Assembly: GCA_938045805.1 (NCBI GenBank)
Contig: CALIBL010000015.1
Coordinates: 1-60,993 of the forward strand
From: an uncultured Rubripirellula sp.
GTDB taxonomy: Bacteria > Planctomycetota > Planctomycetia > Pirellulales > Pirellulaceae
Reading direction: 5' to 3'
Length of the DNA: 60,993 nucleotides
The translations under genes were made by a program, and so were the position numbers. Under the pieces are notes generated by a model. That model was not told where the DNA came from and ran no database searches. It saw nothing but the letters and a program-made list of their open reading frames with translations. Shown piece by piece: positions 36,105 through 45,633 of this stretch. Position 1 is the stretch's first letter. The number at the start of each line of letters is the position of its first letter.

Positions 36105-39100
36105 ATGAATTACCGGAATCTCTTGTTGTTACTTCTTGTCACGTCCGTGAGCATTTCAGCGCAGGGGGAAGAATTTCAATCTCTCTTCAATGGAGAAGAC
36201 TTATCGGGATGGTCGGGCAAGACAAATCATTGGTCCGTTGACCAGGGAGTAATCAAGGGCGAAACAACTAAGGAAAACCCTACAAAAGGGAACACCTTTT
36301 TGATTTGGGACGGTGGAACGGTCGAAGATTTCATTTTCAAAACCAAGGTCCGTTTCTCTGGCAACAACTCGGGCGTTCAATACCGTAGTGAGCGAATTGG
36401 CGCACCCGAGGACTATGCCGTAAAGGGCTATCAGGCGGACCTTCATCCCAAAGCGGACTATTTCGGGATGCTCTACGCAGAAAAATGGCGGGGCATCGTA
36501 GCTAAACGATTTGAAAAAGTTCTTGTCGACAGTGAAGGGGCGTCAGAGGTTGTCGGGAACGTTGGAGATCCCGAGCAGAAATTAATCGACAATGAATGGA
36601 ATGAATTGACCATCATTGCTGTCGGGAATCGACAAATCCATCAAGTCAATGGTGTCACCACCATTGACTTAACCGACAACCACCCAGAAGCAAAGCGAAG
36701 TGGAATCCTCGCTCTCCAGTTGCATGCTGGAGCACCGATGAAGGTTGAGTTCAAAGACCTGAAATTGCAAAAACTTGACGGTGAGGCGGGTCGAGAGATC
36801 CTGAAATCGTTTTCAGGTGGTCCCAGAAATACAGCGACACCGATCGATCGCATCACAGTGGCTGATGGCTTTAAAGTCGAACTGCTGTATTCTGTTCCAA
36901 GCGAGACTCAGGGATCATGGGTCAACCTTTGTGCTGACTCAGAAGGACGATTGATTGTCAGCGATCAGTTTGGTGGACTCTATCGACTAACCCCGCCGAC
37001 CACCGATCAAGTGTTGACAGCGGAGGATATTCATCCTGTGCCTGCTCCAATCCGCGCAGTCAATGGCATGGCTTGGATAAATGACGCTCTCTACGTTGGC
37101 GTGAACGACTACGAACGCAAAATTGCGTCGGGGCTATACCGACTGAGTGACACCAATAACGATGATCAACTTAATGAAGTTGAATTGCTGAGGGAATTTG
37201 AGGCGCGCGGTGATCACGGCGTTCACGCAGTTGTACCAAGTCCTGATCAGCAATCGCTTTTTTTGGTAACCGGTAATAGCACGACGATGACTCAGATCAG
37301 TGACCAGTCTCCGGTACCACAGATTTGGGGAGAAGATCATTTACTTCCGAGTTTCCCCGATGGTCGCGGCCATAATCGTGGTGTGCTTGCGCCAGGAGGA
37401 ATCATTTACCGCGTCGATCTTGAAGGCAAAAACTTTGAAGCTTTTGCCAATGGCTTTCGCAACATCTTTGATGCTGCCTTTAACCGAGACGGTGAGCTGT
37501 TCACTTACGATGCAGACATGGAGTATGACTTCAATACCCCATGGTACCGCCCCACGCGAATCAATCATGTAACCAGCGGTGCCGAATATGGATGGCGTAA
37601 TGGTGCAGGTAAACGCCCCGCTTTCTACCCAGACAACCTACCTGGAACAGTCGATATTGGACCCGGATCACCTACCGGTGTTACGTTTGGTTATGGTGCA
37701 AGGTTTCCTAAGGAATATCAGGACGCTCTTTTTGCGCTGGATTGGAGTTGGGGAAAACTCTACGCAATTCACCTCAAACAAAATGGCGCTACTTACCAAG
37801 GTACCAAAGAAGAATTTCTCACCGGCGCGCCTTTGCCAATCACAGATGCCATCATCAATCCCACTGACGGCGCGATGTACTTCACGATTGGTGGTCGAAA
37901 AGTACAGTCGGGACTTTACCGAGTCACCTATGTGGGTGCCGAACCTACGAACCCTTCAAGTGGTGAATCCGTCATCAATGAGAGCATGGTCATAAGGCGA
38001 AAGCTTGAGGCTTTCCATGGCAAGACGGATGCTCGCAATATCGACTTAGCTTGGACCCACTTATCCAGCAACGATCGCTACATCCGTCACGCGGCGAGAA
38101 CCGTGTTGGAACATCTGCCTGTCGAGACTTGGCTGGAACGAGCACTGGGGGAGAATGATCCCGGTAAAAAAGCCGAACTGCTACTAGCTCTATCTCGAAC
38201 CATCGCAAAATGCCCACTCCATGCGGAAAACCAACCTCTCAAGCAACAATCGGACTTACAACAAAGTGTTTTGCATGCGTTTATCAACCTAGATCTAAAA
38301 TCGTTAAATGAAGATCAAATAATTACCGCGTATCGGGCGTTGCAAATTCTGTTACATCGAACCGGTCAACCGAGCGAGGAAATCATTACAGCCCTGATTG
38401 CAAAACTAGATCCTGAGTTTCCCGCGAACAATACCGATCACAATTGGCTGCTTTGTGAAACATTAGCTTGGCTGCAAGCACCGAATACGGCTCGTAAGGC
38501 GATGCAGCTAATCTCGGATGCGCCAACGCAGGAAGAGCAAATGCAGTACGCTCGATCCATTCGACTGTTGAAAGCAGGTTGGACCACTGATTTGCAAACA
38601 GAATACTTCGAATGGTTCCTCAAGGCTGCTAATTACCGCGGTGGAGCCAGCTTTGAAAAATTCATTGAGTTCATTCGTGAAGATGCAGTAGCCACACTGA
38701 CTGATGAAGACCGAGAAGCACTAAAAGCGACTCTTGCTAGAAAACCAGAGAAAAAATCAGCTCTTGAAAACCTCGGGACAATCTTCCAAGGTCGCACTGA
38801 AAAGGAATGGTCGTTAAATGAACTCAGTGACTACGCCAAAGATCACCTCAAGGAGCGTGATTTCAATCGAGGTCGCAAGTTCTTTGCGGCTGCTGGATGT
38901 TACGCTTGTCATCGATTCAATAATCAAGGCGGTATGACGGGCCCCGACTTAACCACAGCCGGCCGACGCTATTCAGTCCGCGACCTGCTCGATCAAGTGG
39001 TGCATCCGAGTAAAGTCATCAATGATCAATTTTCCGCAGTGAAAATCCTTACGGATGATGGACGGATTCACACGGGAGTCATTGTGAATCTTGGTGTTCG

Positions 39101-39317
39101 TCGCGATGCTGACATGCTCGTGGTCAATACAGATTTAACCGACCCGAATGAGCGTGTGAGCATCAATCGGAACGAAATCGAACAACTCGTCATTTCCAAA
39201 ACTTCTCCCATGCCATCGGGGCTATTCAACCGAATGACCAAAGAGGAAATAATGGATCTAACTGCCTATCTATTAAGTGGTGGAGATCCCTCGCACAAAC
39301 TTTTTCAATCGCGTTGA
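36105..39317 (+). CDS. DUF1080 - beta-propeller - HEAT-like - cytochrome c fusion
   Basis: This is an exported protein of 1070 residues. After a signal peptide (about 1-21) comes a DUF1080/3-keto-disaccharide-hydrolase domain (about 23-222; SLFNGEDLSGWS, VQYRSE, MKVEFKDLKLQKLDG). Next is a six-bladed propeller of the membrane-bound-dehydrogenase/sorbosone-dehydrogenase-like type (about 245-610; GVHAVVPSP, GGIIYRVD, NRDGELFTYDADMEYD). A helical HEAT-like region follows (about 640-900), and a C-terminal cytochrome domain has C932-Y-A-C935-H936 and GPDLTTAGRR. The propeller binds a cofactor or sugar in relatives, and the heme could take electrons. Joining DUF1080 in front of the usual propeller-HEAT-heme arrangement suggests carbohydrate turnover. 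It converges on a PQQ-like gene 14 bases away. Confidence 0.9.
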   Translation: MNYRNLLLLLLVTSVSISAQGEEFQSLFNGEDLSGWSGKTNHWSVDQGVIKGETTKENPTKGNTFLIWDGGTVEDFIFKTKVRFSGNNSGVQYRSERIGAPEDYAVKGYQADLHPKADYFGMLYAEKWRGIVAKRFEKVLVDSEGASEVVGNVGDPEQKLIDNEWNELTIIAVGNRQIHQVNGVTTIDLTDNHPEAKRSGILALQLHAGAPMKVEFKDLKLQKLDGEAGREILKSFSGGPRNTATPIDRITVADGFKVELLYSVPSETQGSWVNLCADSEGRLIVSDQFGGLYRLTPPTTDQVLTAEDIHPVPAPIRAVNGMAWINDALYVGVNDYERKIASGLYRLSDTNNDDQLNEVELLREFEARGDHGVHAVVPSPDQQSLFLVTGNSTTMTQISDQSPVPQIWGEDHLLPSFPDGRGHNRGVLAPGGIIYRVDLEGKNFEAFANGFRNIFDAAFNRDGELFTYDADMEYDFNTPWYRPTRINHVTSGAEYGWRNGAGKRPAFYPDNLPGTVDIGPGSPTGVTFGYGARFPKEYQDALFALDWSWGKLYAIHLKQNGATYQGTKEEFLTGAPLPITDAIINPTDGAMYFTIGGRKVQSGLYRVTYVGAEPTNPSSGESVINESMVIRRKLEAFHGKTDARNIDLAWTHLSSNDRYIRHAARTVLEHLPVETWLERALGENDPGKKAELLLALSRTIAKCPLHAENQPLKQQSDLQQSVLHAFINLDLKSLNEDQIITAYRALQILLHRTGQPSEEIITALIAKLDPEFPANNTDHNWLLCETLAWLQAPNTARKAMQLISDAPTQEEQMQYARSIRLLKAGWTTDLQTEYFEWFLKAANYRGGASFEKFIEFIREDAVATLTDEDREALKATLARKPEKKSALENLGTIFQGRTEKEWSLNELSDYAKDHLKERDFNRGRKFFAAAGCYACHRFNNQGGMTGPDLTTAGRRYSVRDLLDQVVHPSKVINDQFSAVKILTDDGRIHTGVIVNLGVRRDADMLVVNTDLTDPNERVSINRNEIEQLVISKTSPMPSGLFNRMTKEEIMDLTAYLLSGGDPSHKLFQSR

Positions 39318-39331
39318 GCCCAACTCGTAAG

Positions 39332-40978
39332 TCATCTCACTTCATCAGAGATACAAATGAGCTCTTTCATCGTCCGTGCGTAAAGCCGACCTTTGTCGTA
39401 AGACAGACTTGATAACGACCAAGTTGAACCGGGTGGTCCGAGATCGCTTATGGAAACGATTGACTCTTCCGTGAATTGATCCGCATTCCACCGGAGAACA
39501 TAAATCGTTCCAACCATGGTTGGCATGTACAGATAATCTCCGACGACAATCGGACTTGCCGCTGAAACGTGCCCCCACCCATCAAGCGTTGCGCGTTTAT
39601 CTTGATACGCGATGAAGCCATCACGATTACGTCCATCATTCGCGATTGCACGATCCCAATGCAACTTCTCCTTTGTCTCTCTGCGATCGACCTGCACCGG
39701 TACTTGCAGGTACTCAACCTTACGCCTTGCCAAATCCACTCGTCCAATGAGGTGGTTCTCGTGTGCTCGAAAGTAATGGTACTTATCAATAAGACAATTT
39801 GTGTGATAGGTGATTGGACGACTGCGTTTGTTTGTTGATTTGTCGATGCTATCGACAGAAATGTATTGATCGCGATTCGGTTCATACAATCGGTAAGTCG
39901 CGTTCTCAACCAAATCCAATACCTGACGGGACAACCCACTTTCTAGATCAAACGTGTGGTGCTCGAGCCCAATGAATGCCTCAGCAAAGCTATCAGAAAA
40001 CACTGCATTTTGGTGCGCGTTGTAACCTGCTATGGCGGAATCCCAGATCGTCTTTCCATTGTCGCCACTGATTAGTGAAAGCCCGTAAGGTTCTTCCGGC
40101 GGTTGGTGTCCACCTCCACGCCCGGTGAGGATCACAGAAGCACCATTATTCTTCTTTCGCAACATCGAGAGGCTATGAACAGACGACGCAGATTCCGCTA
40201 TCCACTCGACCTCTCCAGTTGCAAGATTGTACGCATGCAGACGTGTCCACACCTCCTCGCCTCGACCCAGGTGCTTGGCACCTTCTTTTGTCGTTGCTTC
40301 AGTCGATAATCCTTCGGCAACAGTCCGGAGAAAAATTACATTTCCATTGTGAAGGATCGGTTCTTGCTGCCGCGCGTGGTGCCTGCCAAACGGAACCCAT
40401 GTTTTCTGCCAAATCAAGTTGCCGGCATAATCGAAGGTCTGTATTGATCCTCCCACGTTAACAAAACAAACATACTTCCCATCGGCGACAGGGGATGCTG
40501 CGGTATTATCACTGAAGCCGCTGGCCATATCTGTCACTCTTGTCGCGGGTAGCTCTCTACGCCACAACTCCTTACCGGTGGATGCATCGAAACACAATCC
40601 GTAGATCTCACAACCTGACTCAGCGTCGGCTCGTATAGTCTGATGGCTGGTGAGAAAAATACGATCACCAGATACAATTGGCGTGCTCTCGCCGGTATTG
40701 GGTAGCGAAGTTCGCCATTTGATACAGGTATCCAGAGTTGCACTGAAATACGTTGGCCCACGTCCCTGAACGCCATAGTCATGGTTCGGGCCGGCAGCTT
40801 GCGGCCAGTCAGCCAGAGCACGCACTGACGATGCAGCACCCACAAGCAAAATTAACAATAAGAGTAATTGATTCAAGGCTGCACCCATAACAACAGAAAT
40901 TGAAACCAACATGACTTGTAATATAGACAAGATGCGCCAGTTTCGCGGAAACCTATCTTCACTTCCATTAATGGTCAT
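39332..40978 (-). CDS. PQQ-like beta-propeller protein
   Basis: The 548 residues have a hydrophobic N-terminal segment (about 17-53) and then repeated propeller blades with the family pattern of YGLCFDASTGKELWRRELPATR, FDYAGNLIWQ and AYNLATGEVEWIAESA. The blades lack the full catalytic set of PQQ dehydrogenases that I could see, so it is best called a PQQ-binding-like repeat protein, perhaps a structural or oxidoreductase partner. A start at the ATG of residue 23 would give a more usual signal peptide. It is divergent from a sulfatase gene. Confidence 0.85.
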   Translation of the reverse strand: MTINGSEDRFPRNWRILSILQVMLVSISVVMGAALNQLLLLLILLVGAASSVRALADWPQAAGPNHDYGVQGRGPTYFSATLDTCIKWRTSLPNTGESTPIVSGDRIFLTSHQTIRADAESGCEIYGLCFDASTGKELWRRELPATRVTDMASGFSDNTAASPVADGKYVCFVNVGGSIQTFDYAGNLIWQKTWVPFGRHHARQQEPILHNGNVIFLRTVAEGLSTEATTKEGAKHLGRGEEVWTRLHAYNLATGEVEWIAESASSVHSLSMLRKKNNGASVILTGRGGGHQPPEEPYGLSLISGDNGKTIWDSAIAGYNAHQNAVFSDSFAEAFIGLEHHTFDLESGLSRQVLDLVENATYRLYEPNRDQYISVDSIDKSTNKRSRPITYHTNCLIDKYHYFRAHENHLIGRVDLARRKVEYLQVPVQVDRRETKEKLHWDRAIANDGRNRDGFIAYQDKRATLDGWGHVSAASPIVVGDYLYMPTMVGTIYVLRWNADQFTEESIVSISDLGPPGSTWSLSSLSYDKGRLYARTMKELICISDEVR

Positions 40979-41013
40979 CGCTCTTGTTCTTTTTTTAACA
41001 AGATTCGTGAGCG
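40979..41013. promoter_or_regulatory. Dyad upstream of divergent PQQ-like and sulfatase genes
   Basis: CGCTCTTGTT (40979-40988) faces AACAA (40997-41001) and GAGCG (41009-41013), an interrupted inverted repeat around a T-rich loop in the 96-base divergent region. It abuts the start codon of the PQQ-like gene. Regulatory role is speculative. Confidence 0.25.
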
Positions 41014-41074
41014 TAAAAACAAATACAACACACTCGACTCCACATACAAAACTTTACGAGTTCACCCCCCAACC

Positions 41075-42427
41075 ATGAATCGAAAAAAAGTCCTCACAAT
41101 CACTTCGTTATTAATCTTGCACTCTTTTCTCTGTCAGTCGAGCGTTTTTGCGCAGCGACCGAACATCCTGATCATCTTCACTGATGATCAAGGCTATGCA
41201 GATCTTGGATGCTATGGAAGCACCAAGCATCGAACTCCGCGACTTGATCGACTAGCTGATGAGGGTACCCGATTCACTTCTTTTTATTCACAGGCGGTTT
41301 GCGGACCATCTCGCTCAGCTTTATTGACTGGGCGTCAGCCGATCCGCAGTAAAGGCTGGAGCATGCCAGCATCCGAAATTACTTTTGCGGAATTGATGAA
41401 AGAGGTTGGTTACCAAACCGCGTGCGTGGGTAAATGGGATGTTTCCAATCGAAAGCCCATCCTTGACCGAATGCCCAATGCACAGGGATTTGATCACTAC
41501 TTTGGCCCTCTTGGTGCGAATGACAGCGGGCGAGTTCAGTTCCATCAAAATAATGAACTGTCGGGCACAACCACGGACATGGGAAGCCTGACCAGATTGT
41601 ACACGGATCACGCAATTGAATTCTTGAAGTCGGGTCGTGACACCGAGAAACCGTTTTTACTTTATCTCGCTCACACCATGATGCACACGATCATTGATGC
41701 ATCGGATCGCTTTCGGGGAACATCCGCTGGAGATCTCTATGGGGACGTTGTTGAAGAATTTGACTTTGAAACGGGGCGACTACTTGATGTACTCGACGAT
41801 TTAAAACTAAGGGACAACACTCTTGTGATTTACACAAGCGATAACGGTCCTTGGAACCAAGATAAATACACGCTAAAGAAAAAGGGACACCCAGCAGACT
41901 CCATTTTTTGGGGAGACGCAGGATCATTGAGGAATGGCAAAGGCTCTCCATATGAAGGTGGTTACCGATTACCATGTATTGTTCGCTGGCCCGGTAAGGT
42001 CCCTGCGGGTCGAACATCAGATGCCATCTTTGCAACCATCGACTTTCTGCCAACTTTTTCGAGTATTGCTGGTTACAATGTGCCCGCAGATCGAAAGATC
42101 GACGGCATCGATCAAATTGAACTCTTGCTCGGAAGTTCCGACATCGGGCGTGATCACTTTTACTTCAATCGCGCGGGCGTTAGACGGGGGCAATGGAAGT
42201 ACATCAAAGCTGATGCTCATTTTTACGGTTACGCCATCGAAGATGACCGGCAACGGACCGAAGAACTCTACGATCTAAGTGCAGACATTGGAGAACGGAA
42301 AAACCTAGCCAACCTTCATCCAGATATAGTTACAGAGCTTCGGGAACTGACACGATCCATTGAAGGCGACGACGCAACGGAACCTGAACCAGGAATTGGT
42401 GTTCAAAGAAACAGCAGATCCAAGTAA
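41075..42427 (+). CDS. Type I sulfatase (CGPSR), GalNAc-6-sulfatase-like
   Basis: The exported sulfatase has 450 residues and a signal peptide (about 1-26). D37-D38 sit in FTDDQGYADLG, and the formylglycine cysteine is C76 in CGPSRSALLTGRQP. TSDNGPW supplies the second metal site, and NGKGSPYEGGYRLPCIVRWPGKVPAG is the family's conserved tail block. The length and block order fit the arylsulfatase A/GalNAc-6-sulfatase group; the actual substrate is unknown. A YHYH protein gene follows after 31 bases, suggesting co-transcription. Confidence 0.93.
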   Translation: MNRKKVLTITSLLILHSFLCQSSVFAQRPNILIIFTDDQGYADLGCYGSTKHRTPRLDRLADEGTRFTSFYSQAVCGPSRSALLTGRQPIRSKGWSMPASEITFAELMKEVGYQTACVGKWDVSNRKPILDRMPNAQGFDHYFGPLGANDSGRVQFHQNNELSGTTTDMGSLTRLYTDHAIEFLKSGRDTEKPFLLYLAHTMMHTIIDASDRFRGTSAGDLYGDVVEEFDFETGRLLDVLDDLKLRDNTLVIYTSDNGPWNQDKYTLKKKGHPADSIFWGDAGSLRNGKGSPYEGGYRLPCIVRWPGKVPAGRTSDAIFATIDFLPTFSSIAGYNVPADRKIDGIDQIELLLGSSDIGRDHFYFNRAGVRRGQWKYIKADAHFYGYAIEDDRQRTEELYDLSADIGERKNLANLHPDIVTELRELTRSIEGDDATEPEPGIGVQRNSRSK

Positions 42428-42458
42428 ATCAAATAGTAACTGCAGCGGAGTCGATTTA

Positions 42459-43697
42459 ATGCGTTTTAAAAAGCCTTTCATCTTTGTTTTAATTGCTTGC
42501 GTTAGTGTGGTGCTTGTTGTTGCCCAACAACCACCACCACCCAGAACGCATACGGTGACAAAAAAGCAGAAACTCAATCTATTGCCCGCGAACTCGAGCA
42601 GTGACCAAGCCAATCGCGTCAGCGTTGAAATTGAAGGTAGCCAACGAGTGATTCGATCGAATGGGATCCCGAAGCACAAAACTGGTTCGTTTCCAAACGC
42701 AGGTAATCCCAATCGCATCAGAGAACAAGACCATGTCTACAGAGTTTCTGCTAAGCCTCAAATAGCGGATCAAATGACTCCGATCCAAGGTGAATTTGGA
42801 GTCGCCATCAATGGTGTCCCCTTTGATCCAGGCGCGGGAGAGTTTTTTGATGGAGAGCCGGGGTGGCAATACGAACCATTGTCAGGCGCAATTGCTCTAG
42901 GAATCGATGTCTCGCATGCTCATGTTCAGCCCAATGGAAAATATCATTACCACGGTCTGCCCACCGGTCTACTCGATTCAGTAAAACTCGATCCAAGTAA
43001 ACACTCACCCCTGATTGGATGGGCTGCTGATGGATTTCCAATCTATGCCGTCTATGGTTACGGAGAATCTAAGAACGCTGAATCTGCAATCAAAGCGTTA
43101 AGGTCTAGCTATCAGTTGAAACAAGGCAGTAGGCCTGGCGGCAACGCGCCCGATGGGGAGTATGATGGGACGTTCGTCCGCGACTATGAGTTTGTTGCCG
43201 GTAGTGGTGATTTAGATGAGTGCAATGGCCGATATACCATCACTCCAGAATTCCCCAACGGAACCTATGCTTATTTCTTAACTGAGCAGTGGCCCGTCAT
43301 CCCGAGGGTTTGGAGGGGAACACCATCAGATGACTTCCAACACCGCGGTGCGATGAACCCTCGAAATCGCGTTGCCGGCATCCAAGGGCAGCCGCCGCGA
43401 AATCGCGATCGAATGAGTCAACGACCAATCGGTTCCGATCGTTTTGGTCCCCCAGGGTTCGGTCGTCCGGATGGGCCGGGGCAGTTTGGCGGACCTCCGC
43501 GACCCGGCCAAATCCTACCCAACTTCATGAAACGGTCGCTACGTTTAAACGCAGAACAAGAAGCAAGTATTGAACAACTCCAAAAACTTGTTGATGAAAA
43601 ACTGCGTGAGATTTTAACACCACAGCAAATGCAACGGTTGAATAGCATGGGTCCCGGTTCAGATCGATTGCCTCCTGATGGACGGCCTCCTTTTTAG
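42459..43697 (+). CDS. YHYH-domain protein with Gly/Pro-rich linker and Spy-like C-terminus
   Basis: This exported protein has 412 residues from the ATG at 42459, which has GGAG eight bases upstream; the longer frame from 42360 overlaps the sulfatase gene. After a signal peptide (about 1-22) the YHYH domain (about 90-290) carries the motif Y162-H-Y-H165 in GKYHYHGLPTG, and SHAHVQPNG and GWAADGFPIYAVYG are family features. His residues could bind metal, but the function is unknown. A Gly/Pro/Arg-rich linker (about 310-350) leads to a helical tail ending in LTPQQMQRL, resembling the LTxxQ motif of Spy/CpxP-like periplasmic proteins. The last part is a pattern match only. Confidence 0.85.
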   Translation: MRFKKPFIFVLIACVSVVLVVAQQPPPPRTHTVTKKQKLNLLPANSSSDQANRVSVEIEGSQRVIRSNGIPKHKTGSFPNAGNPNRIREQDHVYRVSAKPQIADQMTPIQGEFGVAINGVPFDPGAGEFFDGEPGWQYEPLSGAIALGIDVSHAHVQPNGKYHYHGLPTGLLDSVKLDPSKHSPLIGWAADGFPIYAVYGYGESKNAESAIKALRSSYQLKQGSRPGGNAPDGEYDGTFVRDYEFVAGSGDLDECNGRYTITPEFPNGTYAYFLTEQWPVIPRVWRGTPSDDFQHRGAMNPRNRVAGIQGQPPRNRDRMSQRPIGSDRFGPPGFGRPDGPGQFGGPPRPGQILPNFMKRSLRLNAEQEASIEQLQKLVDEKLREILTPQQMQRLNSMGPGSDRLPPDGRPPF

Positions 43698-43802
43698 TCC
43701 AAGAAATAGAATCTCAACAGGTGTTCGTATTCGGCGTCAGTTCCTGCCGTATCTGTCTTTCTAACTCAGCCGGCTAGCGTGTTTTCTGTGGACAATTACT
43801 TC

Positions 43803-44030
43803 ATGCTCCGCCATCTCATACTGGTAACTTCATTCATTGCCACAACCTCTCTAAGCAACGGTGGTGAGCGAATATCACTCTTTGATGGTAACGCACTTAC
43901 GAACTGGGATGATGATTCGGAGCATTGGCGAGTAGAGGACCTCGCCATCGTTGGCGAAATTCCTAAAAGTCAACAAATAAACTACAACACTTGGATCATC
44001 TGGACACCCGTCAATGACAAGCCTCACTAG
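43803..44030 (+). pseudogene. Truncated DUF1080 remnant
   Basis: Between the YHYH gene and the next sulfatase, a 75-residue frame has a signal-like N-terminus and the first third of a DUF1080 domain (ISLFDGNALTNWDDDSEHW, TWIIW). This aligns by eye with the DUF1080 part of the fusion at 36105, which reads SLFNGEDLSGWS and FLIWDGG. It then stops after about 50 domain residues, and the rest of the domain (usually near 180 residues) is not found in any frame before 44150. It looks like a remnant left by deletion rather than a frameshift. This is the main content of the gap 43698-44149; the last 119 bases show nothing else. Confidence 0.65.
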
Positions 44031-44149
44031 TCATGATTCGTGCAAAATCGTTGCCAGATTTCCGTAACCAATTACTCAGCATTGCTTGTGCTAGACGTTC
44101 AGCGAGTCCTCGACTAGATCGAAAAAACTACATCACCGAGAAATCAAAT

Positions 44150-45559
44150 ATGAACCTAAGAGTTGGTCTGGCAATCATCTGCTTATTTTGGATCTCTTCG
44201 ATATCATGTGTTTCACGAATCGATGCGGCGGACAGACCCAATATTCTGTTCATCTTTGCGGACGACTGGGGCTGGGGAGACCTCAGCTGCCACGGCCATC
44301 CCTACGTGCAAACACCAAATATCGATCGTTTAGCGAAAGAAGGAACGGATTTCCATCGATTCACTGTTGCCAGTGGTGTTTGCTCGCCGAGCCGCACAGC
44401 TGTCATGACAGGTCATTTCCCAGCCCGCTACAACATCGATGCTCACTTCGCTTGGGTGCCGCAAAACCAAAAACGGAACATGCCCGACTGGCTTGATCCC
44501 GAATCCGTCACGCTACCTCGACTGCTACAACAGGCGGGTTATAGAACTGCGCATTTTGGTAAATGGCATCTGGCCAATGACATGATTCCAGATTCACCAT
44601 TACCAAGTGCTTACGGATACGATCAATACGGTGCGTTCAATTGTGCAGGCGAACAAATGCCAGTGCATGAAGATGCTGCCAATGCTGTGAGATTCATCAA
44701 AGACTGCCACCAAGAGGATAAACCTTTTTTTATCAATCTATGGATACATGAACCACATACTCCTTTTCATACGGTCCCAAAATACGAATGGCGGTACCGA
44801 CACATTGAAAATCGTGAGGACCAGATCTACGCATCGGTCCTGTCACACGCCGACGACCGAATTGGTGAAGTGCTCAATGCGCTTGACCGCCTCAAACTGT
44901 CAGATAATACATTGGTAATCTTCAGCTCGGATAATGGACCGGCAAGGGCAGTCGGCAGTCCTGAACTCACGCTTCAGTACGACACAGCGACTGGAGCAGG
45001 ATGGGGGATCGCTGCATCAAAAGGTATCACGGGCGGCAGGAAAGGTTATAAGTCCGCGTTGTTCGAAGGAGGTATTGGCGTGCCATTCATCGCGCGTTGG
45101 CCTGGAAAGATCTCGGCTGGAAAAGTCGATCAGTCGTCCTTAATCTCCGCAGTCGATCTTCTACCAACGTTTTGTGAGGTGGCAAATGTTCCCCTTCCTG
45201 ACGATTACCAGCCCGATGGGGTCAGCCAGCTCACCACACTACTGGGTCAATTATCTCACACTCGCAACAAGCCATTGTTTTGGAAAATGCAATCTGCATG
45301 GCCTATCCAAAAGTCGCGTCCACACCACTGGGTGGCGTATGCCATTGTCGATAGGAACTGGAAACTACTGACGAATCGTGATTCCAGCTACCAAGAACTC
45401 TACGACATTGCTGAGGACCCTTATGAGAAAATGGATCTTAGTGAACAGAAACCCGAAATTGTCAGAAGCCTGATGCAACAAATAGATCAGTGGAAAGCGA
45501 CGCTACCAACAGAGCCAACAGGAAAAGTATTTTCCATCGAAAGATCGAATGAGAACTGA
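44150..45559 (+). CDS. Type I sulfatase (CSPSR)
   Basis: This exported sulfatase has 469 residues from the ATG at 44150, which begins a clear signal peptide (about 1-26); the frame is open upstream to 44033 but without signal character. Asp pair D38-D39 is in IFADDWGWGDL, and the formylglycine cysteine C78 is in CSPSRTAVMTGHFPARY. FGKWHLAND and FSSDNGPAR give the remaining active-site blocks. Family-typical GGRKGYKSALFEGGIGVPFIA follows. Convergent with the oxygenase gene of the TRAP operon. Confidence 0.93.
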   Translation: MNLRVGLAIICLFWISSISCVSRIDAADRPNILFIFADDWGWGDLSCHGHPYVQTPNIDRLAKEGTDFHRFTVASGVCSPSRTAVMTGHFPARYNIDAHFAWVPQNQKRNMPDWLDPESVTLPRLLQQAGYRTAHFGKWHLANDMIPDSPLPSAYGYDQYGAFNCAGEQMPVHEDAANAVRFIKDCHQEDKPFFINLWIHEPHTPFHTVPKYEWRYRHIENREDQIYASVLSHADDRIGEVLNALDRLKLSDNTLVIFSSDNGPARAVGSPELTLQYDTATGAGWGIAASKGITGGRKGYKSALFEGGIGVPFIARWPGKISAGKVDQSSLISAVDLLPTFCEVANVPLPDDYQPDGVSQLTTLLGQLSHTRNKPLFWKMQSAWPIQKSRPHHWVAYAIVDRNWKLLTNRDSSYQELYDIAEDPYEKMDLSEQKPEIVRSLMQQIDQWKATLPTEPTGKVFSIERSNEN

Positions 45560-45604
45560 TCAAACAAGTCGACTTCCGATCCGCAACCACTTTTGGGCGT
45601 TCGC

Positions 45605-45625
45605 TAGGCCAACCGAAGGGGCCTA
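45605..45625. terminator. Possible hairpin between convergent transcripts
   Basis: TAGGCC (45605-45610) and GGCCTA (45620-45625) form a 6-bp GC-rich stem with a nine-base loop in the 74-base gap between the convergent sulfatase and oxygenase genes. The place suits a bidirectional terminator, but there is no T tract. Confidence 0.35.
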
Positions 45626-45633
45626 TAAGGATT

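Noticed and set aside
37579..37995. 138-residue plus-strand frame
   Set aside because: It is an overlapping frame inside the DUF1080 fusion gene with no recognisable motif.
39448..39939. 163-residue minus-strand frame
   Set aside because: It lies inside the PQQ-like gene in another frame and has no motif, signal or start site.
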